A DNA stretch of 22,113 bases from Priapulus caudatus. Taxonomy: Eukaryota; Priapulida; Priapulimorpha; Priapulimorphida; Priapulidae. Made by a program: the position numbers and the translations under genes. The stretch lies in contig NW_014579041.1 in assembly GCF_000485595.1 (NCBI RefSeq), positions 13,546 through 35,658 of the forward strand, given 5' to 3'. Position 1 is the first letter of the stretch. Each line of letters opens with the position of its first letter. Below the pieces are notes generated by a model, which made no database searches, was not told the origin of the DNA, and saw only the letters and a program-made list of their open reading frames with translations. Of the stretch, positions 8,551 to 17,972 are shown piece by piece.

Positions 8551-9230
8551 CTTGCTAGCGAGCGTTTCTTAGCAGACATCTATTACTGATAGCGATGGTA
8601 TGACTATCAGTCTGCGCCACACACACACACGACTGCAAAAGTGGAGCGAAAGATCAAGCATCTCCATCGAACCCTGGTGTATTTATAAACCTATTATTTA
8701 CCAAGTCAGATTGATGAACCTTACAACATAACTACGCTAACTCTTACAATTAGTATCAGATGAGGCCAGAGGCACTTTGGCTGTTTCAATAATAAAATGA
8801 TGTTAGATAAACACAATTTTTTGCTACCAAAGCCTTAATGTTTGTGTACTCCCTATCACCTAATAATTCCAGTTAAATGTAATTCAAATGCTCCTCTACA
8901 ACACACACGCCACTGTGCACAAACTCACTGAAAGACAGAGCAGGTAGAAATTTGCAGTGGATAGTGTGAGTGCCAAATTTAGATGCTCGCTTCACTTTAT
9001 ACTATCTCAGCACAAATACACCACAACCATTCACCTTCATATTCGTATCTGTGCACAGCCAAGTGTTCAATTTCCTTGTTCGAATTATTCCCTTTGCGCC
9101 CAGGTAGAATGCAATTTATCAATTGTAATACTGTAAAATCCTGAGGAAAAATCCCTCTCGAATGATTGCATAGACGTGTTGTGATAGCCACCCACTCTCA
9201 TTTTTTATGAGTTTGTCAAATGTAGTGTAT
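8551..9230. other. Upstream of TADA3, no gene seen
   Basis: Presumed 5' region of TADA3. Short ACACACACAC tract at about 8620-8631. No TATA box or other site can be placed with confidence. Confidence 0.5.
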
Positions 9231-9614
9231 GTAGGCCTGTACCGGCGTATTTGGACGCTCCGTAAGCATGCTCTTTTGTTTTGCTTTTTTTTTTTTTAAA
9301 TCTTGTTTTGCACGACCGTAGGAAATAGTAGACATGCTCTTTTGTTTTCTTTTGTTTCGCCTTGTAACCTGACACACATAACACAGTCTTACTAATTATT
9401 ACATATTGCAAATTGTTTCAATCAAATGTTTCCATCAGTGACAGGTAAGTCCGCCATGTTTGTTTATTTCGACCGTGTCGAAGGGCAAGATGCGCAGATG
9501 ACTAATGCGCATATTGCGCATGCACTGTGTGCGCCCTTGCAAAACAAGAGGCGCATGCGCACTTAGGAGCGTCCAGTTTTGGGCGAGCGTCCAAATACGC
9601 CGGTACAGGCCTAC
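9231..9614. mobile_element. 384-bp MITE-like element with 30-bp perfect terminal inverted repeats
   Basis: The first 30 bases (9231-9260, GTAGGCCTGTACCGGCGTAT...) and the last 30 (9585-9614) are perfect inverted repeats; a weaker match extends about 10 bases outward. Inside, CATGCTCTTTTGTTTT is repeated directly near 9268 and 9333, and GGAGCGTCCA echoes the inner end of the repeat. There is no transposase frame. No clear target-site duplication was found, so the superfamily is open. Confidence 0.8.
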
Positions 9615-10293
9615 AGACTACAGTGAGTAAGATTTTGTTGTAAATCAAATGTAATCTGTACAAGAGCCGTTGAATCACATTTACATCAGATATCAAGACG
9701 TGCAATTATGAAGTGATAAAGAACACATAAACATTAAGACTTTTGTAGTAAATCCAATGTGTGTTTATTTAATAACATTCTATTATTGAAACAGCCACTT
9801 CGGTCATCGACGAGACCATAGCCGGTCATTGTTCGTTTCCCCATTGTCAGTGACAGTATTGATCAAACGCTCTGATAAAAAACAACACAACGGTCGTTTG
9901 ACCGGGTTTGGAGCTCGCTGTATATAAATAAACGATAATAGCCGTCATAGAGACTTCTGCATTTTAAATCCAATTATATTTCTACCTTTATATCTATCAT
10001 AAATACCTAAATATTTAATAGTTTGTTATCTTTTTTATCTATTCCTATCAGTTGTAGTAGGCAGCCATCTTGTAAGCTGCGCGTGTGACAAGGGAATTTC
10101 ATTACCGGGACTTTTTTCTTGAAAATTGTATAGCACATATGTATATATGTTTTTACCGGAGTTATATGGATACAAATGATTAAACTGCCACATATTCAAT
10201 AATATATAAGACTTATAATGGCTTGTAATGACTATAAAATAGCTTGCTATTGTAGCGGTGGCGCTACTATCGACGGTAGCGCTACTATCGCTA
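9615..10293. other. Intergenic, no gene seen
   Basis: AT-rich DNA without a convincing exon. Short repeats of GCTACTATCG occur at 10262-10298, immediately before the telomere-repeat MITE. Confidence 0.55.
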
Positions 10294-10302
10294 CTATACG
10301 AT

Positions 10303-10423
10303 TAGACTGGTACTCGTTCGCCACCTTCACTCCGACATATATCCTTCGCTACACTTAGAGCTGCGAAACCCTAACCCTAACCCTAACCCACATTAGTGGA
10401 ACTGTCGACCGGGTACCAGTCTA
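10303..10423. mobile_element. 121-bp MITE with 9-bp target-site duplication and internal telomere repeats
   Basis: Ends TAGACTGGTACTCG and CGGGTACCAGTCTA are inverted repeats (13 of 14 match). CTATACGAT directly flanks both sides (10294-10302 and 10424-10432), a 9-base target-site duplication. Inside lies a run of CCCTAA units (10367-10389). There is no coding capacity. A 9-bp duplication would fit a Mutator-like parent. Confidence 0.85.
10367..10389 (-). repeat. Telomere-type (CCCTAA)n array inside the MITE
   Basis: AACCCTAACCCTAACCCTAA followed by CCC: three and a half units of the animal telomere repeat, in the orientation opposite to 4353-4384. Confidence 0.95.
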
Positions 10424-10765
10424 CTATACGATGACTCAATGAACATCAAAAGGTGAAAGTATACATGGGCTGGAATCAGCAAAGTAATGAAGTAAGCAAC
10501 AAGTCTTACGTCACGACGTTACGTGTTAATCACTTACTATATATATAATATTTCGCGTGTAAATGTTTGTGTTAACACTTTATTTCGTATCCCCATTTGT
10601 GCAATGAAATGTATGCAAATTATTACAGCCAATACGGTGGAAATAGAATAGAGTAGGTAGGCCTACAGTGGTGACACAGTTCTGAGTTCACAATCACATT
10701 ACTGATTACACAGTCGATACTGACAATACTCAATAGTGATTAGGCTAAGCCTGCCTGGATTACTG

Positions 10766-10846
10766 CCGGAACGTACCCTGGGTACAGTCCGGATTACCGG
10801 AACGTACCCTGGGTACAGTCCGGATTACCGGAACGTACCCTGGTCA
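10766..10846 (+). repeat. 31-bp tandem repeat, about 2.6 copies
   Basis: CCGGAACGTACCCTGGGTAC begins at 10766, 10797 and 10828 (last copy partial). The right arm holds one copy fewer before the window ends. Confidence 0.9.
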
Positions 10847-10882
10847 CTATCTAATATGCCGTACCTCTATATAGGAGTGTTT

Positions 10883-10910
10883 CACGTGACGTCATAGATC
10901 AGGTCACGTG
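10883..10910 (+). promoter_or_regulatory. E-box overlapping a palindromic CRE, with a second E-box
   Basis: CACGTG (10883-10888) overlaps TGACGTCA (10887-10894), and a second CACGTG lies at 10905-10910. CTATATAG is about 15 bases upstream. The overlapping pair is retained in the right arm (22003-22014), but the second E-box is changed there. These are consensus sites for bHLH-ZIP and CREB/ATF factors; a role in the Tuba-like gene is only a guess, being 1.2 kb from its start codon. Confidence 0.3.
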
Positions 10911-11004
10911 TATTTGTTGGCAGAAGCGAAGCGTGCTGCTTGACATTTACAGATGAATAACCACATGTTCTGATAGAAAGCGCTGTTTATGTAGTGCACG
11001 TACA

Positions 11005-11040
11005 CGTGCGTGCTGCGTGCGTGCGTGCGTGCGTGCGTGT
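11005..11040 (+). repeat. (GTGC)n microsatellite
   Basis: GTGCGTGCTGCGTGCGTGCG and further units. The inverted copy in the right arm (about 21848-21870) is shorter and interrupted. Confidence 0.8.
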
Positions 11041-11937
11041 GAACTTAGGAACGTTATTGAGGCACGCGATTTGTATCAACCAATGGGATTTGGGAGGTAT
11101 GCAGAATGCAGTTCTAAGGTTGCTGAAATGATGTGTACGCAACTGCGTATCTGCATATCTGCGCCTAACAAAGGTCTCACTACGCACGACTTAAATGTTG
11201 CGTTTATCATTCTAGCAACAGACCTCAGATGAGCCCAGACGCTCTGCGGCTCTAGACTAGTTGTATATGATGTTGCTAAATAAATCTAATCTTGTCAGCA
11301 AAATCATAAACCACATGTGGCTGCGCCCCGCCCACAAGCAAAATGAGTTGGCTTAACCCCTAGACACACAAGACACACTTTCATCTCAGTTAAAACTAGT
11401 TCATCACATTTCCATATGGAGGTAACATGCTATACCTTACATGTAGAAATCGCCCACATAAGTCATAAGGGCTTGCTATTTATATTATTTGCAAGTCCTT
11501 GCTATTTATATTATTATTATATTGACTTCTTTTCAACAGTGTATGCACGGATATTTTAGGACCAATGTGCTAGGAAATAGATAAATATCTCTAGCTTCTA
11601 GTAACCATTCCTTGGACTGAACTTTGATTGCTGGTTGCGTAGCTGTGCTATTGTCAGTTCTGTCAGTATTTCATGCTGTACTAATGTGTTATTGTGTTAG
11701 GCATATCATATACAGTGCTGCCACTGGGCAGCTGTTCTTAGCTTGGGGGTTTGGTGGCAAGATAAATGGTATTAGGTCCTTGGTATTTGAACCTCTTCCC
11801 TCTTGATGTCGATCTCTTGAGTGAGGACTAACTACTCTTCTAACCAGTGATCTAAGATGCAATCATACTCGTACCTTTACAACATGCTGCTGGTCTGACT
11901 GATGTTTTCAACAATACCTTACTATTTGCATTTAATG
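11041..11937. other. Upstream of the Tuba-like exon, no gene seen
   Basis: Probable 5' flank or intron. A direct duplication containing TTGCTATTTATATTATT at about 11472 and 11501 is present once in the right arm. Short open frames at 11017-11232 and 11624-11806 resemble nothing known to me. Confidence 0.55.
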
Positions 11938-11978
11938 TGCTGCTGCTGTTGCTTCTGCTGCTGCTGCAGCCACCGCTG

Positions 11979-12064
<86 letters not shown>

Positions 12065-12084
12065 ACTACTACTACTGCTGCCGC
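11938..12084 (+). repeat. (CTG)n tract ahead of the Tuba-like exon
   Basis: Almost 150 bases of CTG with a few CTA, TTG and CCACCG interruptions. The longest pure run is about sixteen units (about 12015-12062). It ends about 40 bases before the acceptor TTTCAG at 12126, so it is most likely intron or 5' untranslated. The Cys-rich frame through it is not a protein. Confidence 0.9.
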
Positions 12085-12132
12085 GTGTGTAGACGAGTTG
12101 TTACAGACGGCGTTCTGTACTTTCAGTCAGCG

Positions 12133-13692
12133 ATGGAGGAAGGCACCTTCGTACGAGCCGTGTATGACTTCGTCACGGCCGAGATCGGCGAGCTACAGCT
12201 GTTTGCGGGCGACGTCGTACGACTCGCGGGCCGCCGCGACAAGAACTGGCTCCTCGGCGAGCTGGACGGCGCGTACGGAGCCTTCCCCGCCGCGTTTGTG
12301 CTCCCGCTGCCGATCCCGACGCTCTCCCCCGGAGAGGTCCTCCTCGCCGCCACCGAGTCGTTCTGCGGCGAGCGACTGGGCGACCTCGACTTTAACCGCG
12401 GCGACGTCGTCGTGGCGACCCGCGCCGTCGACGCCGGCTGGCAGCACGGGCGATGCGGCGGCCGCGAGGGCGTGTTCCCAGCGAACCACGTGAAGGAGGT
12501 CGCGCGCGGGCCCCCGGCGGGGTCGGAGGTCGCGCGCGGGCCCCCGGTGAAGCGAGCGCGCGCCATCATGGACCTCGTACCGATGCTGGAAGAGGAGCTG
12601 GGGTTCCTGAAGGGCGACGTCATCGACGTGACCGGCGAGAACGAGGACGGCTGGCTGCGCGGCAGCGTCAACGGCCACGCCGGCGTCTTCCCGCCCGCGT
12701 TCGTGCGCATGATGGACGACAACGACGGAGGAGGAGGAGGAGGAGGAGGAGCCCCCGCGGTCGCCGCGGCGACGGGTGGCTCGCGTATGGAGCGGTGCCT
12801 CAGCGTGGCGCAGGAGCGCGTGGGTGGCGTCGATGCGCCGCGCGGATACGCGGACGTCGCCCCTGCCTCTTCCGGTCGCTACGGCGACGACGCGTCATAC
12901 GGATACGCAGACGTTACTCCCGCCTCGTCCGGTCGCTACGGCGATGACGCGACGCCTCACGGATACTTCCCCGGTCGCGACACAGAGGATGCAGTCGCGC
13001 AGCCAGCGCACGGCGGCGGCGGCTACGCTGGGCTGACGCCGTACGCGCGCGCGCTGTTTGCGTTCACGCCGGCGCAGAGCGACGAGCTGGCGCTGGAGGC
13101 CGGCGAGATCGTGATGCTGCGTGGCTACGTGAGCGCCACCTGGATGCGCGGTGAGGTCGACGGATGCGTCGGCATCTTCCCGGCCGAGTTCGTTGAGGTC
13201 GTCGTCGACTGTCCGCACGACGACGACGAGGAGACGACCCCCGCGAACTTCCGCGGCGAGGACGCGACACCCGCAAACGTCCACGGTGGGGAGACGACCC
13301 CTGCAACCTTTCTCGATAAAGATACGACCCCCGCAACGTTTCGCGATGAGGCGAGGACCCCCGTGACCTTTCACGGCGAGCAGACGACCCCCACTGCTGA
13401 GGTCGTGACCCCGGGGAGCGACTACCAGACGCCGGGTCGCGTGCGGGAGTTCCCTCGTGCGACGTACGCGCGTGTGCTCTACGACTTCGCCGGCGAGCTC
13501 GACGGTGACCTGTCGGTGAGCGAGGGCGCCACCGTGCGGCTGTGCTGGGAGATGGACTGCGGCTGGGTGGAGGCGAGCGACGAGGCAGGGCGCGTCGGAC
13601 TCTGTCCGGCGACCTTCCTCGAGCCGCTGACCGAACCGGAGCCACGGGACCTCTCCTGTTTCCCGTACCTGCATCTCTGCCCCGTTATATGA
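12133..13692 (+). CDS. DNMBP: Tuba/DNMBP-like protein, N-terminal exon with five SH3 domains (519 codons as read)
   Basis: Tuba binds dynamin through N-terminal SH3 domains and activates Cdc42 through a DH domain. Met1 follows the acceptor TTTCAG and a 6-base leader; it aligns with the human start (MEEGTFVRAVYDF against MEAGSVVRAIFDF). SH3 domains lie at about residues 4-60, 68-125, 141-194, 304-357 and 445-498. The first pair, with its short PIPTLSPGE link, is a specific match. Between SH3-3 and SH3-4 is a poly-Gly run and three GYADV/GRYGDD-type repeats; between SH3-4 and SH3-5 are repeats of about 12 residues around TTPATF. SH3-5 has CPATFL in place of FPxxFV. The DH and BAR domains are missing. 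The last 15 or so residues before TGA at 13692 lie beyond the inverted-duplication breakpoint and may not belong to the gene. GC content is far above the flanks. Confidence 0.85.
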   Translation: MEEGTFVRAVYDFVTAEIGELQLFAGDVVRLAGRRDKNWLLGELDGAYGAFPAAFVLPLPIPTLSPGEVLLAATESFCGERLGDLDFNRGDVVVATRAVDAGWQHGRCGGREGVFPANHVKEVARGPPAGSEVARGPPVKRARAIMDLVPMLEEELGFLKGDVIDVTGENEDGWLRGSVNGHAGVFPPAFVRMMDDNDGGGGGGGGAPAVAAATGGSRMERCLSVAQERVGGVDAPRGYADVAPASSGRYGDDASYGYADVTPASSGRYGDDATPHGYFPGRDTEDAVAQPAHGGGGYAGLTPYARALFAFTPAQSDELALEAGEIVMLRGYVSATWMRGEVDGCVGIFPAEFVEVVVDCPHDDDEETTPANFRGEDATPANVHGGETTPATFLDKDTTPATFRDEARTPVTFHGEQTTPTAEVVTPGSDYQTPGRVREFPRATYARVLYDFAGELDGDLSVSEGATVRLCWEMDCGWVEASDEAGRVGLCPATFLEPLTEPEPRDLSCFPYLHLCPVI

Positions 13693-14568
13693 CACTATAT
13701 TCGGCTGTTCGGCTGTGTGATGTCAGCTCGAGATCCTCTCTCTCTCCCGCGGCGCAGGAATGCTAATATAATGCTGTCTCTATGTCTAATACCAAGAGTA
13801 GATAATAACAGAAGATAAGTTATATGATCTACTCTTGCTAATACATTATGCACTCCTGTTGTTATATCGTCTCTCGTTTACATTGCCGCATTCGCGCTTC
13901 GCTCCGGCCACCGAATAGAATTCCCATTATATGCTTGTCATCATATATTGTCGTTATGTGCATAATCAATCAGTAAAAAAAAAGAAAAAAGTTTACAGTC
14001 AGTTTTTAGTTCAGCACAAAAAACTAATAGTTCATTTACTCTTCGTACCGTGAATCTATTGTTCCTATTCCTAACACTGACAGCATTCATAGTCGAGTCA
14101 CTGTGTGCCATGCTCCCCTTTGCTTTTCTCGCTCGTTTCACGAAATTTCCAAATTCAGGAAATACATCCGCCTTTGTTGTTCGGACAAAGACCTAAAACA
14201 TTGCAGCGTTATATATAAAAAAAAACATCTAAAAGTTTTTAGGCGCTTAACAGAACCGCGACGAGGCGACGTGTTTTTAACTCGTTTAAAACAACTTCCC
14301 GTGTAATTGCGAAAGAGAGGTTTGTCGAATATATTATAGTTCTCGCTATTACTGCCGGAAAAACTTGCTACAAACGTTGTTTGATTTGCGACTTGCAGCT
14401 GATTGTAGCTGTTTTTAACTGCGAATGGATTTTTGAAAGGGAGAAGTGCGCCGAATGAATGCAATTGGGATTATCTAAACAGCTCAGGGTGGATCATTAT
14501 GTTACAGTGTCGGAAGGTAACCCGGTGCCATTGCTGCAGCCGCTACATCGCTTTAGTCTCTCTCTAGC

Positions 14569-14572
<4 letters not shown>
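13693..14572. other. No gene seen; small foldback near 13793-13837
   Basis: AAGAGTAGAT (13794) is answered by ATCTACTCTT (13827-13836), flanked by CTAATAC on both sides, a possible tiny foldback insertion. A 108-codon minus-strand frame at 14138-14464 has no recognisable domain. Confidence 0.5.

Positions 14573-14622
<50 letters not shown>
14573..14622 (+). repeat. (GA)n microsatellite
   Basis: Twenty-five uninterrupted AG units. Confidence 0.98.
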
Positions 14623-14626
<4 letters not shown>

Positions 14627-15180
14627 CGCCAGTACGATCATAACTAACAGCGATAATTTTGCTTTATATTGCTCCCCCACGTTATCAATTGTTGTGTTGG
14701 TAGATTATGGCAATAATGCAGCTGTAATGTATTATGTATTGTTATGTATTGTTATATTATATGTATGTTATGTATTGTTATGTAATGTACTGTAATGTAT
14801 TGTTGTCACAATTAAGTCTGACATGGATGGTTTCATACTTCACACTGACATATGCACTGACTAAGCAAAGTTATAATAACATTTCCGGGTACCGCGACTT
14901 CGATCCAAGTGCTATTTATACGAGTCGGAAATAAGAGTGCACTGCATACCATAAATATTGTGGGTGAGCAAATTGTTTATTTAGACTGATACAACATGCT
15001 TTCGCAATATCTGCTTAAACTTTGAAATATTGATGACGATGCATTAGAATCCAAAACTACGGATGTCAGGGGCAAAATCTTCTCTAATAAATCAGATGTA
15101 TTCCGCTGTGCAATAAATCAAGGTATTCGGGGCGACAGTCTGGAAATCTTTAGTGTATAATGTTCAGCGTGTGATTGTGT
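14623..15180. other. No gene seen; TGTATTGTTA-type repeats
   Basis: Short degenerate repeats of TATGTATTGT occupy about 14725-14805. Nothing else is recognised. Confidence 0.6.
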
Positions 15181-15322
15181 ATAATACGTATCAGAAGTAG
15201 ATAATAGGGTTATCTACATATTATTTACTTTTATTACTATTATTTACTATTTTTATTTACTATTTACTATTATCTACTATTATAGATCCCTATTATCTAC
15301 TTCTGATAGGCCTACGTATTAT
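15181..15322. repeat. 142-bp foldback with about 28-bp arms around a TATTTACTAT-rich loop
   Basis: ATAATACGTATCAGAAGTAG at 15181 continues to AGGG and is answered at 15288-15322 by its complement with a 4-base GGCC-type insertion. The loop is a degenerate TTATTTACTA repeat. No target-site duplication was seen. GTAGATAATA is shared with the small foldback near 13794. Confidence 0.75.
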
Positions 15323-16636
15323 ATCAATATGCTGTGTGTGTAGTGAGTGTAAGTTGAACTTCGATCACTTGTAACAAAGCCTGTATATGTAAGTGCTCCT
15401 TGCTTATAAGTACTCGAAGATCCGGCACGAGTCAAGTGCAAGCTAAGCATAGAAATAATATATTAGTTAGACTAGTATCTCTATATATTTCTGTGAACTA
15501 AGTAATTGCAACACTTTATCAGAGTATATTGGATGGTGGCGCCGTTGTCGTCCTGACCACTTTAACGTGACGGTGCTCTATCCAATCATATCGCGTATCG
15601 TGTATCGTCCAATAAACGCGCGATAGCGATCGTGACGTCTGTGTGTACACATGACCCGCCATGAACTCTTGACAGACTAGAATGCACCTGTAAATTTCAT
15701 GCACACATGAATCTGTAGCTGTTACGTTTGCCATTTGTGTACTGGTTTACAGAATCAGCGGCTCCGTGATCTCCCGAACACACCTGTAAGTTATAGAAGC
15801 GGCGTCTTTCCAAGGTGAGTTAGCTTGTGAGACCAATTTTCCCCAAGTAGATTATTTTCACCATCGTCAAGTTCAATCATTCCGACTCGTTGTTTACATT
15901 CCTCACAGTCACGTGTGTTCATGTGTATGTTTTCATGGATAGCCATCGTTTTCGTTTTCGTTTTCGTCGTCCTCTTCTTCTTCTTCGTCGTCGTTTTCTA
16001 AGTCTTGAACAGCTACATCATTGAATATTCGGTCACTGCCATTTATGATTAGATCAGAATTAATGCAATATTATTTATAACGTACCTATAGCCTCAAGGC
16101 TCAAGTTAGCTCCAAGAAACGGTATTGCTAGGGTTAGAATCCGTCGCACAGCCTGGTCGGGCTAGGCTCAAGTATAACTAAGGTACAAGCATCATAGTAA
16201 TTAGTATATTATAAGGTTGGGTTTATTTCTAGTTACATTTTCTTTAAAATTTAGAAAGATCGCTAGAGAAGCACAAGAAATGTTCCTATTGGTCTTTTAG
16301 CTTTCAATGAGGAACCTGTCAAATTGTTGGGGAAAAAAAATATACGGGTGGAGAAACGTGGAGCTTTTCCATCCAGTCAATGTGCCCTACCATGTAATGC
16401 TGTCTATCTGAGGACTATCTCAGCTACTATAAATAGCCCTGTCAGTGACTTTTGGATGCTTGCCAAAGTAAAAGAAGCGATCAATAGGGTATCGTTTGAC
16501 ATGATTGAAGATGCCGGTCAGTCTAAAATACCCAGGTGGTCTGAAGGGAGTTAACAAACGAGGTTGTATATATCATGCCAACTCTCAAGTGTAACTCTAG
16601 TCGCTGCTTAGCATTGGTCATGCTCCTTTTCGTTCT
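15323..16636. other. No gene seen
   Basis: No exon recognised. A run of TTTTCGTTTTCG and TCTTCTTCTTCGTCGTCG lies at 15948-16000. The open frame at 16324-16554 (76 codons, plus strand) resembles nothing known to me. Confidence 0.5.
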
Positions 16637-16870
16637 CCTACTCTTCTTCATCTTCATCCTCTTCCTCCTCCTCCTCCTCCTCCTCCTCCTCCTCCTCCTC
16701 CTCCACGTTGTCCACATTTCCCACTTCCTCCACCTCCTCCTACTACTCCTCTCCCTCTTCCTCCTGCTCCTTATCATGCTCCTCCTCCCCTCCCCGCATC
16801 TTCCTCCTACTCCCCCTTATTCCTCTCCTCTTCGCTTGGATCTTCCTCCTTCTTTTTATCCTCTGTCTTC
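16637..16870 (+). repeat. (CTC)n / CTT polypyrimidine tract
   Basis: About 230 bases of CTC, CTT and TCC triplets, pure CTC near 16663-16702. The Arg/Glu and Leu-rich frames through it are low-complexity artefacts. Confidence 0.95.
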
Positions 16871-17008
16871 CACTCATGACCCTTCTTATCACCGTCATCG
16901 TAGACTGTGCAACAACTTCATGGTGTTCTCGTGGGGCTTGCTATAAGTGTTTGTCATTTATAACTACAGTAGCGGAAAGGCGCTCCAAGGAATGTACACA
17001 TAAATCAC

Positions 17009-17120
17009 TAGATACAATAATGTAACCCAAACACAGGATAGGTTGAATCAATAGATTGATGAAAACCAAAAACATATCCTAACACAGCCTATCCTGTGTT
17101 TGGGTTACATTATTGTATCT
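17009..17120. mobile_element. 112-bp foldback MITE with 10-bp target-site duplication
   Basis: Two perfect 33-base inverted arms (17010-17042 starting AGATACAATAATGTAACCCA, and 17088-17120) enclose a 45-base loop. CATAAATCAC flanks the element directly on both sides (16999-17008 and 17121-17130). The size of the duplication suggests a Mutator-like parent. The perfect arms suggest a recent insertion. Confidence 0.85.
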
Positions 17121-17130
17121 CATAAATCAC

Positions 17131-17860
17131 GTGATCTCACCCCACTCCATTGTTGCCACCACCGGCCTACCCAAACAATAAAACTATAATGTATTATTCG
17201 GAGGTTCTTACATGATCTCTTTACTTCCCTTACCAGTTTCAAGTGCTTGCAAACACTCAAGAATGAAGGCATATCACGGATTTCGCTGTCACTAATACAC
17301 AGTAGCACCATGAACTCATCATACAATTGTATGAGTCATTGTATGAAGCAATAGCTCATTCAGTAAAAGTTCATATGTAAAAGCACAACATGTAAGGCCA
17401 TTGGCCCACCACTTTATGCCTAGCAGGCCCTAGGATAACAATGGCCACATATGCTCATGTTTTTACCTGACTGCAGGCATTGTGTCATTTTAGATTAATT
17501 AGTGTATTTTCCTAGTCTGTGGCAGAAATTTGACATATGGTTGAGATTTTCTAATTAGAGTATGATAACTACACTGCTCACCACTCGCTTACCATTTTTC
17601 ACTTATCACTATCATGGACTACAATCGTTAATAATTAAAATTAATTTCACGCAAAATGTGTCCAAAATCTGTTGTATATTAATAATAGATAATGGTCTAT
17701 TGCGAATCTAATATCAGTTCAGCTTTCCGGTTGTCTTTGTGGAGGTTACTCAAGGTCGAGTAGGCCATTGTTTGCTCTAACTTGCAGGACTGGTACAGAA
17801 TTCTGAAGAAGTCAAAATGTATTCAGTGTGGCGATTACTGCACGTGTACTGAATCTCGTT
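17131..17860. other. No gene seen; upstream of the LMO7-like exon
   Basis: AT-rich, no convincing exon on either strand. Confidence 0.5.
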
Positions 17861-17882
17861 ATGCAAATATGCGAATTTGCAT
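17861..17882 (+). promoter_or_regulatory. Paired inverted POU octamer sites
   Basis: ATGCAAAT (17861-17868) and ATTTGCAT (17875-17882) are both perfect octamers, in inverted orientation with a 6-base spacer, 91 bases before the start codon at 17973. An E-box CACGTG lies at 17841-17846. Octamers bind POU factors; function here is inferred from position only. Confidence 0.4.
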
Positions 17883-17972
17883 GCGAGTAGAATTGCGTCG
17901 TCAACCCGGCTTGTAGACTGCTGCTTTCCAATTCAGCTGTCGTGACTACTGGTGGGAGACAGCAGTGCAGAG

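Larger units (their letters stand above)
10755..13648 (+). repeat. Left arm of a large inverted duplication
   Basis: The reverse complement of 19125-22113 follows this stretch in order from the 31-bp tandem repeat at 10766, through the E-box/CRE site, the non-coding region and the CTG tract, to the Tuba-like exon. Similarity stops at CGGAGCCACGGG (13648), inside the open reading frame. The left arm has an intact frame and is taken as the reference copy. Confidence 0.95.

Noticed and set aside
11902-12132. N-terminal Cys-rich extension of the SH3 reading frame
   Set aside because: It is the translation of the CTG tract. An acceptor TTTCAG at 12126 and the aligned Met at 12133 place the true start after it.
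12895-13695. 266-codon minus-strand frame opposite the SH3 exon
   Set aside because: Shadow frame of a GC-rich coding exon; the plus strand carries clear SH3 motifs in every segment.
14138-14464. 108-codon minus-strand frame
   Set aside because: No motif, low coding character, and no splice or start context that supports it.
16523-16946. Leu-rich and Arg-rich frames
   Set aside because: Translations of a CTC/CTT tract.
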